DNA from: Sclerurus mexicanus
Lineage: Eukaryota; Chordata; Aves; Passeriformes; Furnariidae
NCBI GenBank assembly: GCA_013396755.1
Contig: VWZF01006058.1
Location: forward strand, 320,816-384,815
Length of the DNA: 64,000 bases
Reading direction: 5' to 3'
The translations under genes and the position numbers were made by a program. Numbering within the stretch: the stretch's first letter is position 1; the number at the start of each line of letters is the position of its first letter. The notes beneath the pieces are model-generated. The model was not told the origin of the DNA, searched no databases, and worked only from the letters and a program-made list of their open reading frames with translations. Of the stretch, positions 21,556 through 36,300 are shown one piece after another.

Positions 21556-24375
21556 CTGCAAAAAAGGCCAAGAAACAGAAATTACACTCTAGCAGCACGT
21601 CCTAGAACTTGTGAGAACTGCGGACATGGTGGTTGCGCCCTCCTGGTTTTTTGGCAAAGCACAAGACTGTGTTCTTTGTTGCAATGACTTGTGGAGGACA
21701 AAATCTCTCCTTTCAGTCAGTTGTCGTTCACAACCGGACAATAACATTAAAAGCCACAAATTACGAATGAATCCAAATTTTCAAGGGACACAGGAAAAAG
21801 TGGATTCTGCTTAGTTGACATTCAGTGTAGCATCAGACTGGCCATTCCATTTGATATACATTACATGTTCCAGGAAAACTTAATATTAATAATATTTCTT
21901 AGGAACAAGCAAAAGAAACCAAACCATCTTCATTTCTGCAGCAGAGCAAAATACATATTTCTGCTTAATAACCCCTGCTCCGAACGGGATACAATGATTA
22001 ATAACAAATAAAGAGTTTTCAAACATAAAAAAGTTAGAAACATCCAAAAGGAGAGAACACTCAGCTGCAAAGCTTCTCGGGATGCTTTTTAAAAGTAGGC
22101 AAATTGCTGTAACATGGAGATTCAGAATTAGATTTTATCTGCGCAGCCTACAGCCTCTATTTAATAAACATGTCAAACAGACAGAGCGACACAGGGTCAA
22201 AGGGGAACACGAAAGCACAAGGAACGAGCATGACAGTCTCCTAACTCCAGTGAAACAGCAATGCAGGCCTGTGAGAAAATCTCTGCCATTTCAGAGTTTT
22301 CCTCATTCCCTACCTTGCAGCCTGTGTTAAAGTACATACACATAAATCCCAGCCGTAGCATAGTTTAGTCTCACCCAGCTCCAAACCTACCCAGCAAAAG
22401 CGGAATCCTTGACAATTAAACCAGACTCAGCCGCGGATGGTTTCCACCTTGAACCTCAAGCCTTCTGGCAAGTCGGTGTATTTTCAACATTTAATGCCAA
22501 ACACAGCCACCATTTACTGCTTTACATCACGTAAATGCCACGTTCTCAGGTCCACCCTTATTTAATCAGTGCTGTCCACGCACGCTGTGACCCAGCACTC
22601 TGGGTTTAACCTTCCCTGATAACAACGGGTCAAAGGGCACCTGAGTTTGTGTATAAAAGTTAAACTAATTTTTCAAGGAAACTACGCTTCCTTTTTAGCC
22701 AGAATTAATATCAGCTCAGGACCCTGCGTTGTTTCTCACTACCGTCTTTCAATGGTTTAGATTGTCAAATCAAATGAAATATATACCCGTGAGCCATCTG
22801 TGCTAATACAAACTCTAGAATGCCAGACCTCTTCTGTTAATCAAACCCCCCTACTAATAAGTGATAAAACTATTCCTCGGAGGTAATAACCAGACAGCAC
22901 ACAAACGAGGCTTTTCCCTCTGCTGTCTGCCAGCCCACTCTGGCCCACAGGGGAAACTACTCCCGCTGGCTGCTTTCCAGCACACAGCAATGACTAACCC
23001 GCACCGCTTCAGGTGGGACAAACCCATGGTCTGTTGTGAGCGCTGAGACACCACGGCCTCGGCAGAGGGACGAACGCAGGCAGCGTAAGCAGGAGACGGT
23101 GTTCTAAACTTAACTTTAAAGCTTGGGATTTAAAACCCTTGGGGCATCAGAGAAGCCCTTCGGCCAGCGGGGTTTGCTGCAGCTGCCCTGCGAGCCCGGC
23201 CCAGCCCACGCCTGGCTCTGGCACATACCTGTGACACCCACACACAGCCAGGCTCACACCACGAGTGCAGGAGAGCACTGCTCCAGTGCACCTCGACTCA
23301 CAGAGAGAAAAGGAATCAGCAGTGTGCGAAAGGGTTGTTTCACAGGGAACTCCACGAAATACTCTGTTTATGTCCCTGCAGAGAAACCCTGACTGCACTG
23401 GGTCCCGCAGCTGCACCCACACAAACGAACACTGCTACACACGAATGGCTCGCTGCTGTTGCTAGAGACACTAAAGGGACTGAAAATCAAGGACAAGAAA
23501 CACGGGCTAAAGGAGCTCACACCAAATTCTGCACTCGTGTAAAGCCCTTGCTGAGTTTAATGCATTTCAGATGGAGTGTGGAACAGTTTACATAAGAATT
23601 ACATATTAAAAGGAACCTGTGCAATGAATTGTGTAAGACTGATGCTGCTAAATGTGTTTCAAAGCAATTCTTTTTGACACGTTTTATATTAACAGCAGAA
23701 CAACTTTGCCAACTTACCTGAGAAATATATCAGTATTTGTATTTTCTTTGTATGGCAAAATGATTAATTTACACTTGAGCTCTGTTTACAGACAAAGGTA
23801 AGCAGAGAATTACCCTCTCAGGAATCAAAATGCTATTAATTATTTTCTTCTTTAATAAAAATTGTGAAAAGTTAAATTTCCAATTTTTGGTCAATACAAC
23901 TTTACTTGGATTAAAAACATTTACACCAAGTGATTTTCAGTTTCAGTTGTACAATCTTAAAACAGCTGACCACTGAAAGCACTGAGAAAATGTAAATTGT
24001 GGTTATAATACAAGCAAATCTTTTCACAATAGAAAACCTCTCATTTTGCGCTTTTGACCAAGATTTTTCTTTTCACATTTTTGGGACTTATTAAATATAA
24101 AATGTACCATGCCAGAAGCGAGTAAAAAAGAACCTAAAATAAGTAATGGATTTGATTTAGCATTTCACATATTCTAAATTTTCACTTTATGGTTAAATTC
24201 ACCAGCCGTAACTATATGGTGGAAATAACACTTACAAAATCTTACACATAAACCCTAAACATATAATTGTCCCAAGCTCCTTCAATAACTAAGCTCTCAG
24301 AGACACAACTCAGTCCAAAGGTATGATCAATAATTAACACTTCCACGCTCAGGAAAGCTTTAAAGCAGGTGTTAC
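21556..24375 (-). other. SCAPER: SCAPER intron (2.8 kb)
   Basis: Ordinary AT-rich intron. I see no gene, tandem repeat or recognisable transposon in it. Confidence 0.8.
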
Positions 24376-24613
24376 CTGGAAGGCAGGCAGGTCAAGAACA
24401 GCAAAACTGTTGAAGAACCATAAGCTCTGAATGGCAACCTGGACTGTGCTGGCGGCATAGCTGTCTTTAGGGCCGGCCGTGTTCGGATCAGCAATTGTCC
24501 CGTGGAAAAGAACACAGTAGAGCATGTGCAGGACTCCGACCAGATCCGTAGCCTGGAGAGCTGCCGTGAGTCCCGTGGGGTCCTGGCGTGTGCTGTCAAA
24601 TACGTTCCAAGAC
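24376..24613 (-). CDS. SCAPER: SCAPER exon encoding WNVFDSTRQDPTGLTAALQ...
   Basis: This exon is 238 bases, entering in phase 2 and leaving in phase 0. It encodes (R)SWNVFDSTRQDPTGLTAAL, QATDLVGVLHMLYCVLFHG, TIADPNTAGPKDSYAASTV and QVAIQSLWFFNSFAVLDLPAFQ. The family has the same RQDPTGLTAALQATDL...LHMLYCVLFHGTI core. The correct frame has no internal start codon and is masked by a longer open frame in another phase. The acceptor is TTGGCAG and the donor is GTAACA. Confidence 0.95.
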
Positions 24614-25762
24614 CTGCCAAGAAACAGTAAACTGGCTGAGCAGGGCAGCAGTGCCTGGTGGGAACTCGCCCAGGGTGCTGCACGTTAATCAGCTGAGTGT
24701 GAGAAAAGCAGGAAACCGGGAACAAGGGGAAAAACCCACTGTCTGAAGCGTCAAGAAACCACAGCACTTCCAGAACGTGCTTTCAATAATTAGGGCGCCG
24801 TCTCACACTCTTTCACTGCAGTGCAGCTGTGTCGTTCAACATCTCCCTTTGCAAACCAGTGCCTGCGCTCCAAACCAGTGCGAGAACACACGGCAATCCG
24901 ACAGCACCCAAGCTGGAAGCCTGGGGGCACTTTGGAGCACTTTAGGGGCTCCATGCAAGCCCTGCCTCAGGTCAGCAGCCTGCACTCACCTTTCGTGCCT
25001 GCAATAGCAGCCGGCAGCGGAGGGGAACTCCCCGGAGCCTCTCGGTGCTGCAGTGACAGGCTGCAGGCACTGGAACAAACTGTCTACCTGAGGAGCGAAA
25101 TAAGTTACTGGGAACAGATGACCTTAATCAAATAGTTCTGCAGGAATTTAAGAATGAAGCGGTTGAGCAGTAAGAAAACGCACTGCCACTTATTTCAGTC
25201 AGATGCTGTTATGGGAGAGTGCCTGGGACAGCAAACACAGAACACTGGAGACAAACCAGCACAGCTCGTGCAAAAGGGAACTGGGTTTCTTTGCCATCTT
25301 TTAGGTATGCACATAAAATAATGGGGAAGGCTTTTGGTTCTCTAGGATGTCAGCACAGAGGGACAAACCAACCAGGATGCCCTTTCCATTCTCACACCCA
25401 GACTTTCAAAGGCACTTAACACAACCCCTCCGTGATTTGTACTGCTTTAGTTTTTTTCACATTATTAATAATCCAGAAGACGACTACTAAGGCAGACTCA
25501 GATTGTCACTACCCTGGAGGCTAAATAACGTGTGGAAGGGAGGCAAGTATGAAATAAAGCCCAAAAATAATTCAGCAAGCTTTATATCCTCCGAGTTCTA
25601 ATTCAAACCCATGTAAATTCCCTGAACTTCATTCTGGAAACACACTTAGTTGATACTGGTCATCAAAGGAAACACCAAAATATGAAGACACAGTGAACGG
25701 TAACACTGAAAATACATTACATCAAGATCTGGCCTTTAGCTCATCTACTATGTTTCCATCTT

Positions 25763-25838
25763 AAAAAACCCCAAAAAACAAAAAAAAAAGAAAAAAGGAG
25801 AGAAAAAAAGGAAAAACTAAAGAAAAAGGAAGGAAGTG
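25763..25838 (+). repeat. A/G-rich tract
   Basis: A 76-base stretch of A runs broken by G or CCCC, nearly all purine from 25780 onward. Confidence 0.7.
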
Positions 25839-28800
25839 TCAGTAGCAGAGATATTATTCTTTTTTATAACTAAATGAAAACATGACAGGTGGTAAGAGAA
25901 AAATATTACAAAAGAACAAATGAAATGAGGATATTTTTCCCTTTCATAACAATTAAAAGCTAAAGAAATGGGAAAGTAGTGAAAACCAGAAGCATTTTGT
26001 GAAATAATCAGTAACAGCAAAGACCAGGCCCTGAGAGGGCTCAGAATATTCCTGTTGACCAGAACCAGTAAAGAGCTTTCCCTGGACTGGAACAGCTCTA
26101 AATAATTTCTCTGTATCTGTATCAGAAGCACCTTGCACCCCTCTCTTACAGACACTGCTCTGGCTCCAGTGACCTTTCCCATACAGATCCAAGGCAGGCT
26201 GACTAATCCTGCTTTTTACAATACCCACACTAGTCTTCAATGGGGCAACTAAACCATCACCTCGGCAACTACCGAGGCTGGGCAATCATCGTCATGTTCT
26301 GCCCTTTTCGCCTTTCCTAGTGAAGCCAATAAAGCAGGCAAGAAAGCACCACCTCACCCAAACCAATGCCTGCCCATGAGAATTCCTGCTTGTAACAGCT
26401 CAGCCTTGCTTCCCTGGAGCAAAGGGAAAAACAGGCAGAGCAGGATGATGAGCCTGCCTTCTCCACGTCCCAGGGGAACACAACAGGACAGCGTGTGGTG
26501 TACACAGCTTGCTCTGCTGGCACCCATCTGCTTCCATCTCTGCCTGCTCATACCTTTACCTTTGGAAGACTCACCTCTGCTTTCCACCAGTTAGATCACA
26601 CGTGTAGGGAGTGATCTCACCTGAAATTAGCACTTATGGGTACCATTTCTTTCTGAGTTATTTCCAGTTACAGTCTGTGAATGTTCAGTGCTACTGAAAA
26701 AGCTTTTAAGCACACTATCCTTTGCTGCTACCTCCAGGATCAATGTCCCACTCCTACTTCAGCGACACCGGTACTGTACAAAAACCTCTCCAGACTGCAG
26801 GAGGAGTTCACAAGTCTCTGAAAGAAGCAATCAGATCTTCAGTAAAACACAGCAAGAACAAAAGAAATGTAGCTTTGTCTGTTTTCCCTAAGACACTAAG
26901 ATTTACTCCACAAAAAGTGGAAAAAATGCTGCAACTCTAAGTGTGTTTGGGTGGGGCTACGCTGCACAACAATTTATGGCATGGCTTTCCTTTCCCTCTG
27001 TCTGGAATCCATGGCCAAAGTCTTCATTTTGAAGCTCTGTGGTCTTTGAGTGAGTGTGTGTGAATGGAGTCAGCAGAGACGCTTCCTGAGCCCTCACCTG
27101 GCTGTGCCAGCTGTGCCTTTAGGCACATTCCAGCTGCAGGGCGCCCAGCGCGGCTGGCACAGGAACCCGGCTGCGAGGGGAGGGAGAGCAGACAGCTCTG
27201 CGACCACCATGGTTACAGCTTCGCTTTGTGTGTCTCTGCACTCCCCGGGATTCTTCACTTTAAAATACCTCCTGGTGTCCAACCAGGATTTCTTCTGCAG
27301 GAGGCGGTAGCCAAAAAGTGCTAACCGTCACTTAACTGCTCTTGAGTAACTCCACTGTTTATTGCCACAGGATCACATGAGAGCGCAGCTCATCCTGCCA
27401 ACGAGCATTTCTTCATTTCGAGCTTCAGCTTTTTCAGCAGTACAAAACAGAAAAGAACACTCACAGTCAAATGATAACCCCAAATTAATTACTGCATATG
27501 ATACCTCACAGAACTTTTTCTGACTACATGCAATGAGAAGATTGACCAATTTTACCAAAGGTTAAAGTTAGCTTGCTCTCAACTCTCACTCCATCATTAT
27601 TTTTAAACAATTCCATATGAAAAAGCTTACATTGCTGGATGAAATCCTTTTACCATTTTGTGCTGCTCTGGAGCAGAGAATGAATCAAAATATACATAAA
27701 AAAGTCAATTGTAAAATAACTCAAAATGCAATCATGGGTTTTTTTCACAGAAAAGACCGAAAATTCTAAAGTTATACCACATGATAAAGCTGTTAAAAAG
27801 AAACTAAAAATCCCTCTGCTAGATCTGATGGAATGAGCAAACTGGCAGAAACATTTATTTCTGACATTGCCTGTATTACGGTTACTGTGTATGAACAGGC
27901 CACTGGCTCCTGTTGGGCTGAACTGTCAGTTACATCACTTTAAGCCTAACTGTTTACAATAAAAAGGTAAAAGACGTTATTCATACTCATTGTGGGAGAT
28001 AAAGTAGGAAAAAATCTCCATGAGATGTTGGAAAATAAAGCACAAACCTCTGCATTCGGTGCTTTGAGTAACTCTGGCCAAGCCTGCACAACGGTGGGTT
28101 CCATTTACATTTATCAGGACACCTCAAAGGAAAGCCCAGTGAAAATTCAGTGCTGACTGACAGGACAGACCGAGGCAAAAACCCCTAAAAACCTTCACAA
28201 CGTCAGCTGACACGAGAGAGCCAAGTTTTACGTAAGAGTGAAGAGGGGAGATTCCTAGAGCTGTGCTTCCTTTTAATTCTCCTGCTTAAAGAAGCTTTGC
28301 CTCTGTGTCTGTGACAGTAAAACAGTCACTGTGGACAAAACCCCTTCAATTAATCCCTGCAGGGAAGCAAAACTTACGGGGTTTTTTACACTGGCTGATA
28401 TAACTGGGAAAACAGACAGGCTTTCAAACTTTACCAGTCTCTCTATTTAACACAGAAAACCAGGCAAATATTTATATTATGCTCAAACAATCTGCAGGAT
28501 CTTAAAAAAAAGAAAAGAAAAAAGAAGTTTTAACGAAATGCAGGGAATTTTCATTATGGGTCACCATTATGAATTTTAGCTTTGGTCATCAAGGAGTCCC
28601 AGGAATTGTTATGGGGTTTATAACTTACAAAAAGGTTTAAGAACTTTAAAATGTGGATATATCCATCACAGGAAAGAAAGATACTAAACAGTGGCACTTC
28701 ATTGCTTAAAATACACCACTATTCATTAAAAACAGGAATTCAATACAGCTTGATGAGAAACAGCATACTCTGCAGAACAAGTATAAAACTACAATTTCTC

Positions 28801-29492
28801 CAAGCTTCAATATGAGCAAACTGTTTATATCTGAAAATATATTGTTTTAAAAACTGACTGAGCTAACAAGCAGACAAGCCTCTCTCAGGGTATACACTGT
28901 AATGTTTGTGTATTTGAAATATATACTCCTGATTCAAAACACGGAGCAAAATGGAAACACGAGTTTCCAAAAGGCTTAGAATATAATCTGTTGGGGTTTT
29001 TTTTATTATTAGGATTTAAAAACTATCATCAGTACTTTTTGCTTCTAAATTATTTTAGTTAGAAAGGGATGTCGAAATAAAGAGGCAAAATACTACTAAA
29101 AAAAAAGACTAAAGAAATACTTAGCACCTGTCAGACCCCGTTACAGTTCACACTGCCAAGGCAGGGATTGCAGTGCTGCGTGTAAGCGATGATGTGAAAC
29201 CTTTCAGTAATTCCAGGCACAGGTTTCAGTGGGTTTGGTACTCGCTGGAGCTGCTGCCCCTTGGAGTGGTGAGAGGCACAGCCAAGGTTCAGACAGACTT
29301 GCACCCGATTGGCCATCCAGCAGCCAAAACAGACATTATCTTAACTACTGTAATAAACCCGAAGCCAGGCCAGCCTCCTTCCTTGTGGATCTGTGACACT
29401 TCAGTCATGGTTTCCCTGGGTCAGACCCCGGATCTGCAGCTTTCTGCCACTGCATCTTGTAATCCACAGCTTAGTTAGCTGCTGACACAGGG

Positions 29493-29493
<1 letters not shown>

Positions 29494-29522
<29 letters not shown>
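29494..29522. repeat. (TA)n microsatellite
   Basis: An uninterrupted alternating TA run of 29 bases in a SCAPER intron. Confidence 0.95.
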
Positions 29523-29524
<2 letters not shown>

Positions 29525-29863
29525 CACTGGACTGAGACAGCACAGAACAGTAACAATTTACTTACTGCACTGCTCCGACATTGTCTTCCTGGATTAACAT
29601 GGGAGCTTGCAGACATTTCTTACATCAAGAAAACAGCAGGAGTTTTAAACAGCTGATGTGCCAAGAAGCTCCACAATTTAAGGGATTCTCATCTGAAATA
29701 TTCCCCTTACGCACAACTCGCTTTCCTCCTTGTACCTGTGTTGCTGCTCTCTACTGTCCTGCTCTTAGGGAGAACACTCTGCCTTGGTGATTAACCCTTA
29801 CACCACTGCTGCTCATTTCCTCCTGCTCCTTGCACTGACTCTGTGGTCAGCATGGATTTATTC

Positions 29864-30031
29864 NNNNNNNNNNNNNNNNNNNNNNNNNNNNNNNNNNNNN
29901 NNNNNNNNNNNNNNNNNNNNNNNNNNNNNNNNNNNNNNNNNNNNNNNNNNNNNNNNNNNNNNNNNNNNNNNNNNNNNNNNNNNNNNNNNNNNNNNNNNNN
30001 NNNNNNNNNNNNNNNNNNNNNNNNNNNNNNN
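29864..30031. other. Assembly gap (168 N)
   Basis: A run of unknown bases. The true length may differ. It lies inside a SCAPER intron, and the exon phases on both sides agree, so no coding exon appears to be lost here. Confidence 0.98.
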
Positions 30032-33000
30032 CACTGATAGCAAGGGATGCAATACAGCATCAGAAATACGGGATTTTCAGCTGGAGGTTTCAAGTCACCC
30101 TCAATGATTCTCACTGTGTAACAGAGGAGGGCATAAAAATTATCAAAGCAAGGTTCACATGAGGTAAAAGTCCTTATGGTTTTCAACCAATGATCTTTTC
30201 TATGTATTACACTGTTTGGAAAATGTGCTATTACATCCACAGCAAAACTTCAATTACAAGAATCAATCAAGCATTTATTAGCCAGTATCGAAAATTATAT
30301 TTTGAGAAGATCAATATCAAAGTTAAATATTTTTTAAAGATCTCGATCATTAATGAAAAGAAATTCCCACTATTATACTAGGATATGTTTATAACACAGG
30401 TAGAGAATGGATTCCCTCACTTCAATAACATTTTATGATTTTAAAATTGAGAATCCTCCAATTTATGTTTCTACATTAGTAAGACTTCCCTTTATTGTAT
30501 CTAACTCCATGATTCTGAACTTTTTTCTCCCCACAAGTCCATCACAGTAATAAAAGTCTCTTTGCTCATGTCTTAAAATTTTACCATCTACATTATATCA
30601 AGCACAGACCTCATTTAATACTTAATGTTGAGAGATATCTATACGAACCGATCGAGGCTATCCTCTAATAATCACTACTGTTGTGACACCTTGCCTGATG
30701 CAGATGTAGGAGCAGGGAGGTGCCCGACTGGGATCTCTTCTCTGCCTGTAGAATTGTTTTCCTTGAAGTAACTGCCCAAATAAGCACTGGGTATCGATTC
30801 AGAGCTCGGTTTAGAAATATTCTGCTCAATTTGGGAGTTTTATGAAATGTTCTTGGGAGGAAGACAGGGAAGTCTAGACTGACAGCCCTTCCTACATCAG
30901 AGCTCCAGAAACGGCCCAAAATACTTTGTACTCACAGGCCGGGACCCTTTAATTGCTGAAAGCCAGAGCTGCAGTGTTTAACCCCCGGCCCTCTGGGGAT
31001 AGCACAGATTACAGCTGCAGTTTCTACCAACCTGGCTGGGGGCTGAACGCACAGGAGGAGGATCCCACGGCCATTCCCAGCTCACTGCTGCACTGGGCTG
31101 GTTTAAGCCCTGAGGTGGTCCTGGCCCCCCCCCAACACTGCCTGTCCTCTGTCAGCTTCCCACTCTGCCACTCAGTGGTGCTGCATGCTGGGATCTGCAC
31201 ACAGTACAGACAGCGCTCTACAGAAGCATTCTCATGCACTTCATATGGAATGACAACTCCTTATATGACAAATAACAGCCTGACAAAGTGCCAGCAGGAA
31301 AAGTGAATTAGTTTTGTGTGTCCTCCCCACCATAAGGACGTTTCTAACCTGGAACCATCACTTATAGGAGGATATACCCACAGTGCTGAAAGGCTGCTGT
31401 TATTTTGGCAAAACTTCTTTTCATTCTACAGTGTCAGAGACTGGAAATACTTACTGGGCTTCTTCCTCTCAGTTAACAGCTTCAGAAGTCTGATGACCAT
31501 ACTGGCTGATCACTGTGATGTGCACAGGGAGGGGAATAGTGCAGGTTGGTTTGGTGCTCAGGGATCTATCAGGGATCAGAGCTGGAGAAGGAGAAATGCT
31601 GGGTTCTGACTGAATAGGCTGCATTGCCTCCTGCCACCATTTACCAGGAATCAAAGAGGAGCTGTATTTCTCACAGAGGGGCTGCCTTTTGTGCTGCAGA
31701 TCAGGTATCACACGTGATATATTGCTGTAGTGTGACATATTTAAGAATTCAATAAATTTGAGCTCTGTTTCTGCCACCTTAATCTGTGTTTGGCAATACC
31801 TTTTTCCATTTAAATCACCTTGAACACTGAGGACTTCTGTAAAGCAACAGAATTACACTCTGCATTCACTGCTTAAATGAGAGTGGGCTCGGGTGATGAA
31901 AGACATTTGATTTAAACTGCCCTTCTAATCAGTTACACTGTTTGAGCTGAAGTGAAAGACAACAGCTCTGAAATCCCAAGTTCATTCCTCTCGTTTCTTT
32001 TCATGCTCAAACGAACAACCCAACCTGGAAATCAAGAACAAGCAGCACCTTTGGATAAAATCCAAAGCGTTGCTGTTATATGCAGGCAGTAAGATCAGAT
32101 ACTTCTTGGTGTAACTGTGAAGAAAAACACTCAACCCTCCAAAATTATTCTGCTGCTACAAAGAACAGATGTTCTTGAAGGAAATACTTGTGCAGTGCTG
32201 TACTATTTTGGGGTACAAAGATCTCTAATGTTTGGGTGAAGTGTGTGCCTGCTCCAGAAATTACAAATGCTGTGTTACTCACTCTTGCAGCTAGACTATC
32301 ATCCATTAAGAGAAGGGTGATTTTTTTATTATTTTATTTAGTGAGCATTTGACTTCTGGCAGCGCTCTCCTGGAATGTAAAATGCCAAGTTGGCGGCTTT
32401 CAGAAAGGGAAATTTCAGTAAGTTGGGATGGTCTCTTTGGGCTCATATTTCTTGCAGTTCTTTTTCCATGTGCCTGTGTCCTTGGGTTACCAGCAACAGC
32501 TCTTACCTACAGCTTTGTTTCCTCTTTTATGTTTTATTAACTTCAGTTTTTCAACCCTGGCATCATTTTACCCTTCAGGAATGCATTGTAAAGTTCTGTC
32601 AGCCTTGATTTTTCCTGAAGTGTGTAACAGTAACGGTGGTAGGTCCCAGTAGGTGCAGCCCAAAGCTCTGTAATTTTGACTCTCACATGAGTCTCAGGCT
32701 GCCCTGTGCTGTAGACCATAGAACACCAGATCTACTGGCAGGCATATAACTCATGCATACTCCCCACAACCCTGGTTAGGTTACAACAAACATTTTGCAT
32801 CGAGAAATTCTGCGACAAACCTAGTAATACTTTTCTTTACAGAAAACAGAAATCCCTTATTGATAGTGGTATTCTAAAGAGCAAGAGCTGAATTAGGCTG
32901 CTCTGGACACCAATCAGTTAAAAGCTGGTTTTAGCTGATAGTAAAATACCTCCTGAAGTCCTTACGACTAGACCCTTAAAACCACCAGTGTTAAACCCCT

Positions 33001-33199
33001 GCCTAACGATGAGTAAAGTTTGCAATTCCGATAAACGACTTAGAAGTACCAAACCCTGGTGCGGGCGACTACCTGCAGCCTGCTGCTGGGCAGGGAAGCA
33101 GCGCCTCTGCCACGCTGCTTCTCCCCCCGTTATTTCTGTGAACCCCCCAGCCCAGCAGGACGCTCCCTGCCCCGAAGTGCTGCCGCCCAGAGCACCCAC

Positions 33200-33355
33200 C
33201 TCCCGCCGACAGCGAGGCACAGCTGGCACATCCCGTGCAGCACGGCGGTGGCGTTCTGCAGGAAACCTGCCACGGCGGGATTCTCATCGACGGGGCCTTG
33301 AACGGAGAGGAAGCAGCAACACAGCTTGTCCACCAAGCCCGTGTTCACCACGTAA
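33200..33355 (-). CDS. SCAPER: SCAPER exon encoding YVVNTGLVDKLCCCFLSVQG...
   Basis: This exon is 156 bases, phase 2 at both ends. It encodes (S)YVVNTGLVDKLCCCFLSVQ, GPVDENPAVAGFLQNATAV and LHGMCQLCLAVGGR. The family's DKLC.CFLSVQGPVDENP signature is intact. The exon is clearly richer in CpG than the introns beside it. The acceptor is GTTCCTAG and the donor is GTGGGT. Confidence 0.96.
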
Positions 33356-36300
33356 CTAGGAACAGAGGAAAAGCTGCATTAAAAAAAGTAGTCCCACGGC
33401 GGTATTGGTAACTTTGCAAAAGAAGTGATTTTTGCTTCTCTACTATCAAACCGCATGACACGCGAGTTGTGATTACTTAAACACCCTTTCTGAAAGGGTT
33501 CAATAAAATAATTCTAATTACAATAACTTCAGATCTGGCTCTGTGTGACTATCAGTAGTTTTTGTTAAGAGATATGTCTGTTGTAGGATAATTTGTATTA
33601 TGCTGTACAACAAAGATGAGAGTAAATGTTTATTTTACCATACTGCTAGAAAGACAATGGAATTTTGCCATAGTTAAATGATTTATAATAATCTTGATAG
33701 CTCTGCAACAGCAAAATTTCTTTTTAGCATGAAGAGATAAACTTTGTGGAACACACTAATTCAAAAAGACAGTGATGTTATCCACATAATTTACCGCAAT
33801 ATGTATATCATAGCAAGTACTGCACAGTTGTTGCTTCTTTCCCCCTCTTAAATATATACGTATATATATATATGCAACAGCTCAGGGACTAATAGAATAG
33901 GTAGGTAACAGCCTTCTACCATCAGTATAGAAGGATCAGGATCAAAAACCTCCTCAGGAGCTCAACCAGACTCAATACAGAGAAAACCATGCCAGTGACT
34001 TTTTAAACCCTAACTCTCTCTTTTTTATTACCAGGGTAGATCAGATCACCACTGCTGATCACCAGATCACTACTGCTGAAGTTTCTGCTTTGAATTCTAA
34101 TAGCTTGGAAACCTGTGCCAAAAAAATCTGCTCTTTGCCCTTGTACCAGGATGTCTCTGTCCACACCAGGTTCTCTCATACATTGGTCATTATAACTCCA
34201 CTTAAACTATGCAGAGACCCATTTTTTCCATGGCACTTCGTTAATATCACCTCATGTACGTTCCTTTTCCTGCCACAAACACGCAGCTTCTCGGACCTGA
34301 GTCCATCTCAACCACCATACTCTGCTGGCTGAAGTGAGATCAGCTCTCTTTGTGCACACAAAGGTCCCACTGCAATCACCTCCTTTTCTTTCCCCTCCCA
34401 TTTTCTTTGTATTTTCTTCCACTCTTGTCAAGTGGGAGAAACCTCTTGTCAAAACCAGAAGAACTGCTGTTTATCCTGTGCCTCCACCTGACAATACTTG
34501 GGGAAGCAATTGCCTTCAGACACCATCAAAGGATTCACTGTTCTCACACTGACTGCCCACACTGAACCTGTCACCAATATTCCTCTGCCACTCCGGCTGC
34601 TGTCGAGTTGCTCCTCAAGTCCATTTGCTGGAGATGGCCTCTGAGAACAATGGCTCCTTGAGAAGGGAACACCACTGGCCCTACGATTCCATAATGTCTA
34701 GACAACCCTGACTTGACTAAGTAGGGAACAATATTAAAGAATATTGATTCTAGTAAATAAAGACTGTTGATTAGGTAACGCCTCTCACAGAAGCTGTACA
34801 AGTATTTATCAGAAATACCTGTTCCCTCACAATGTTACAGTCTGATTTTGAAAAAAACAGGGTGTTTTAAGTTTAGGGAAGAAAACCTCTCTCTTTTCAG
34901 ACACTGTTGCTGCTCAAAGACTGATTCCTCTTAAGGGCTATAAGAGAGACCTTCTGCCAAGGTTCACCCTGCTGACACACAGCTTTCAGAAGCACTGAAA
35001 GGAATTAAGAACAAAAATACACTGGATGTAAAGCAAAAATTTAACTGCAACATGAAAGATTTTTAAAGCTGCTGAAGTACAGCACTTAAAAACACTTCAA
35101 GATGCACAAAGATTATTAATTGCACACTCATCGCTCAGGTAAATTCATCTGTTCTATTTAGCAACATGAAAGGTTACCAGCATTAGGTTTCTTGCAGATT
35201 TTGATCTAAGCAACCCACCTGACTGTACAGGTGATAAGCAAGTTCTCCTGTATTAGCAGAATAATTCCAGGAACAGGGCTGGCTGTTAGATACATCACAG
35301 TCACAAAGAAATGCTGAGTGCTGGAAACAGCCCCGAGAAACGGGAGGGGAGAGGAAGAACTAAATACAGCTAACACTGACAGATGATGACTCAAAAAGTG
35401 GCACAACCATTCTCCCCAATATCCTCTTCCCTAGAAACATCTCTACAGAGTGAGTGACACCTGGAAACGGTGCCCGCTGTCCCCCTCCCCTCCCACCTGG
35501 GCACAGAGCAGCTGCTCTCCTGGCAGCGAGGAAATGGATGAGAGCTTTCAGTCTGCTGGGACTGTTCCCCACTGGCACCCGGAGACAACAAGAAGATGCA
35601 TCGAGCACTCCCTTCCTTGAAGAATTGAGCATCCAGACAAGTGGAATGTCAAAGCTCTCTAATCTATTGCCTCCATCTCCCAGTCTTTTTACCCGTGGTA
35701 GCATAGTTGAAATAATTTGGCTGCCCTTTTGATACCCAGACAGCACATAGATAATTGGTGTTTATGCATCAGGTCTAGCAGCCCCAAAGAGAAAAAGAAA
35801 AATATTCCAATGTTCCTCTTTCTTCCCCCATCTTCCTAAAACTCTCACTTAATCAACTCCCCGTGACATATGATACAATGACCTGGAGGGGAAAGATTCT
35901 CATTAATGACAGAATTTGTCTGTTTTTGACTAGTTTAAAATGCTCTCTCTCTTTTTTTCCTAATTGCACTATTACCTTGTCATCAGGCCTTTCATTCCCC
36001 ACTTATAGCAGATCCCTGAAGCGCCTCAGGTGAGGGACCCGGCTGGATTCTCATGTATCTCCTTATCTCGGGGGTATGCCCGTGCTTGGCCCAGTCAGTG
36101 TCAGGTGTCTGTTCAGCACAGACCTCCCACCCTCCCATTCATAAACGGGCAGAATACGACAGCCTGAAATTTCACACTCTATCAAAACCTGTCTGGGGAG
36201 AAGGCAGGTTACATGCGAACAATAAAGTTTTAGAGGTCAGCGGTATCTATGACAACTGTTCATTTTGCTTTCCTCCTCCAGCTGTCCTCTTTGTCTCCAT

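Larger units (their letters stand above)
24614..33199 (-). other. SCAPER: SCAPER intron (8.6 kb) with an assembly gap
   Basis: This intron contains a purine tract at about 25763-25838, a TA microsatellite at 29494-29522 and 168 Ns at 29864-30031. No further exon or gene was recognised. Confidence 0.8.

Noticed and set aside
24372..24767. 131-codon minus-strand frame overlapping a SCAPER exon
   Set aside because: It is in the wrong phase. The true SCAPER frame at 24376-24613 is another one and matches the family.
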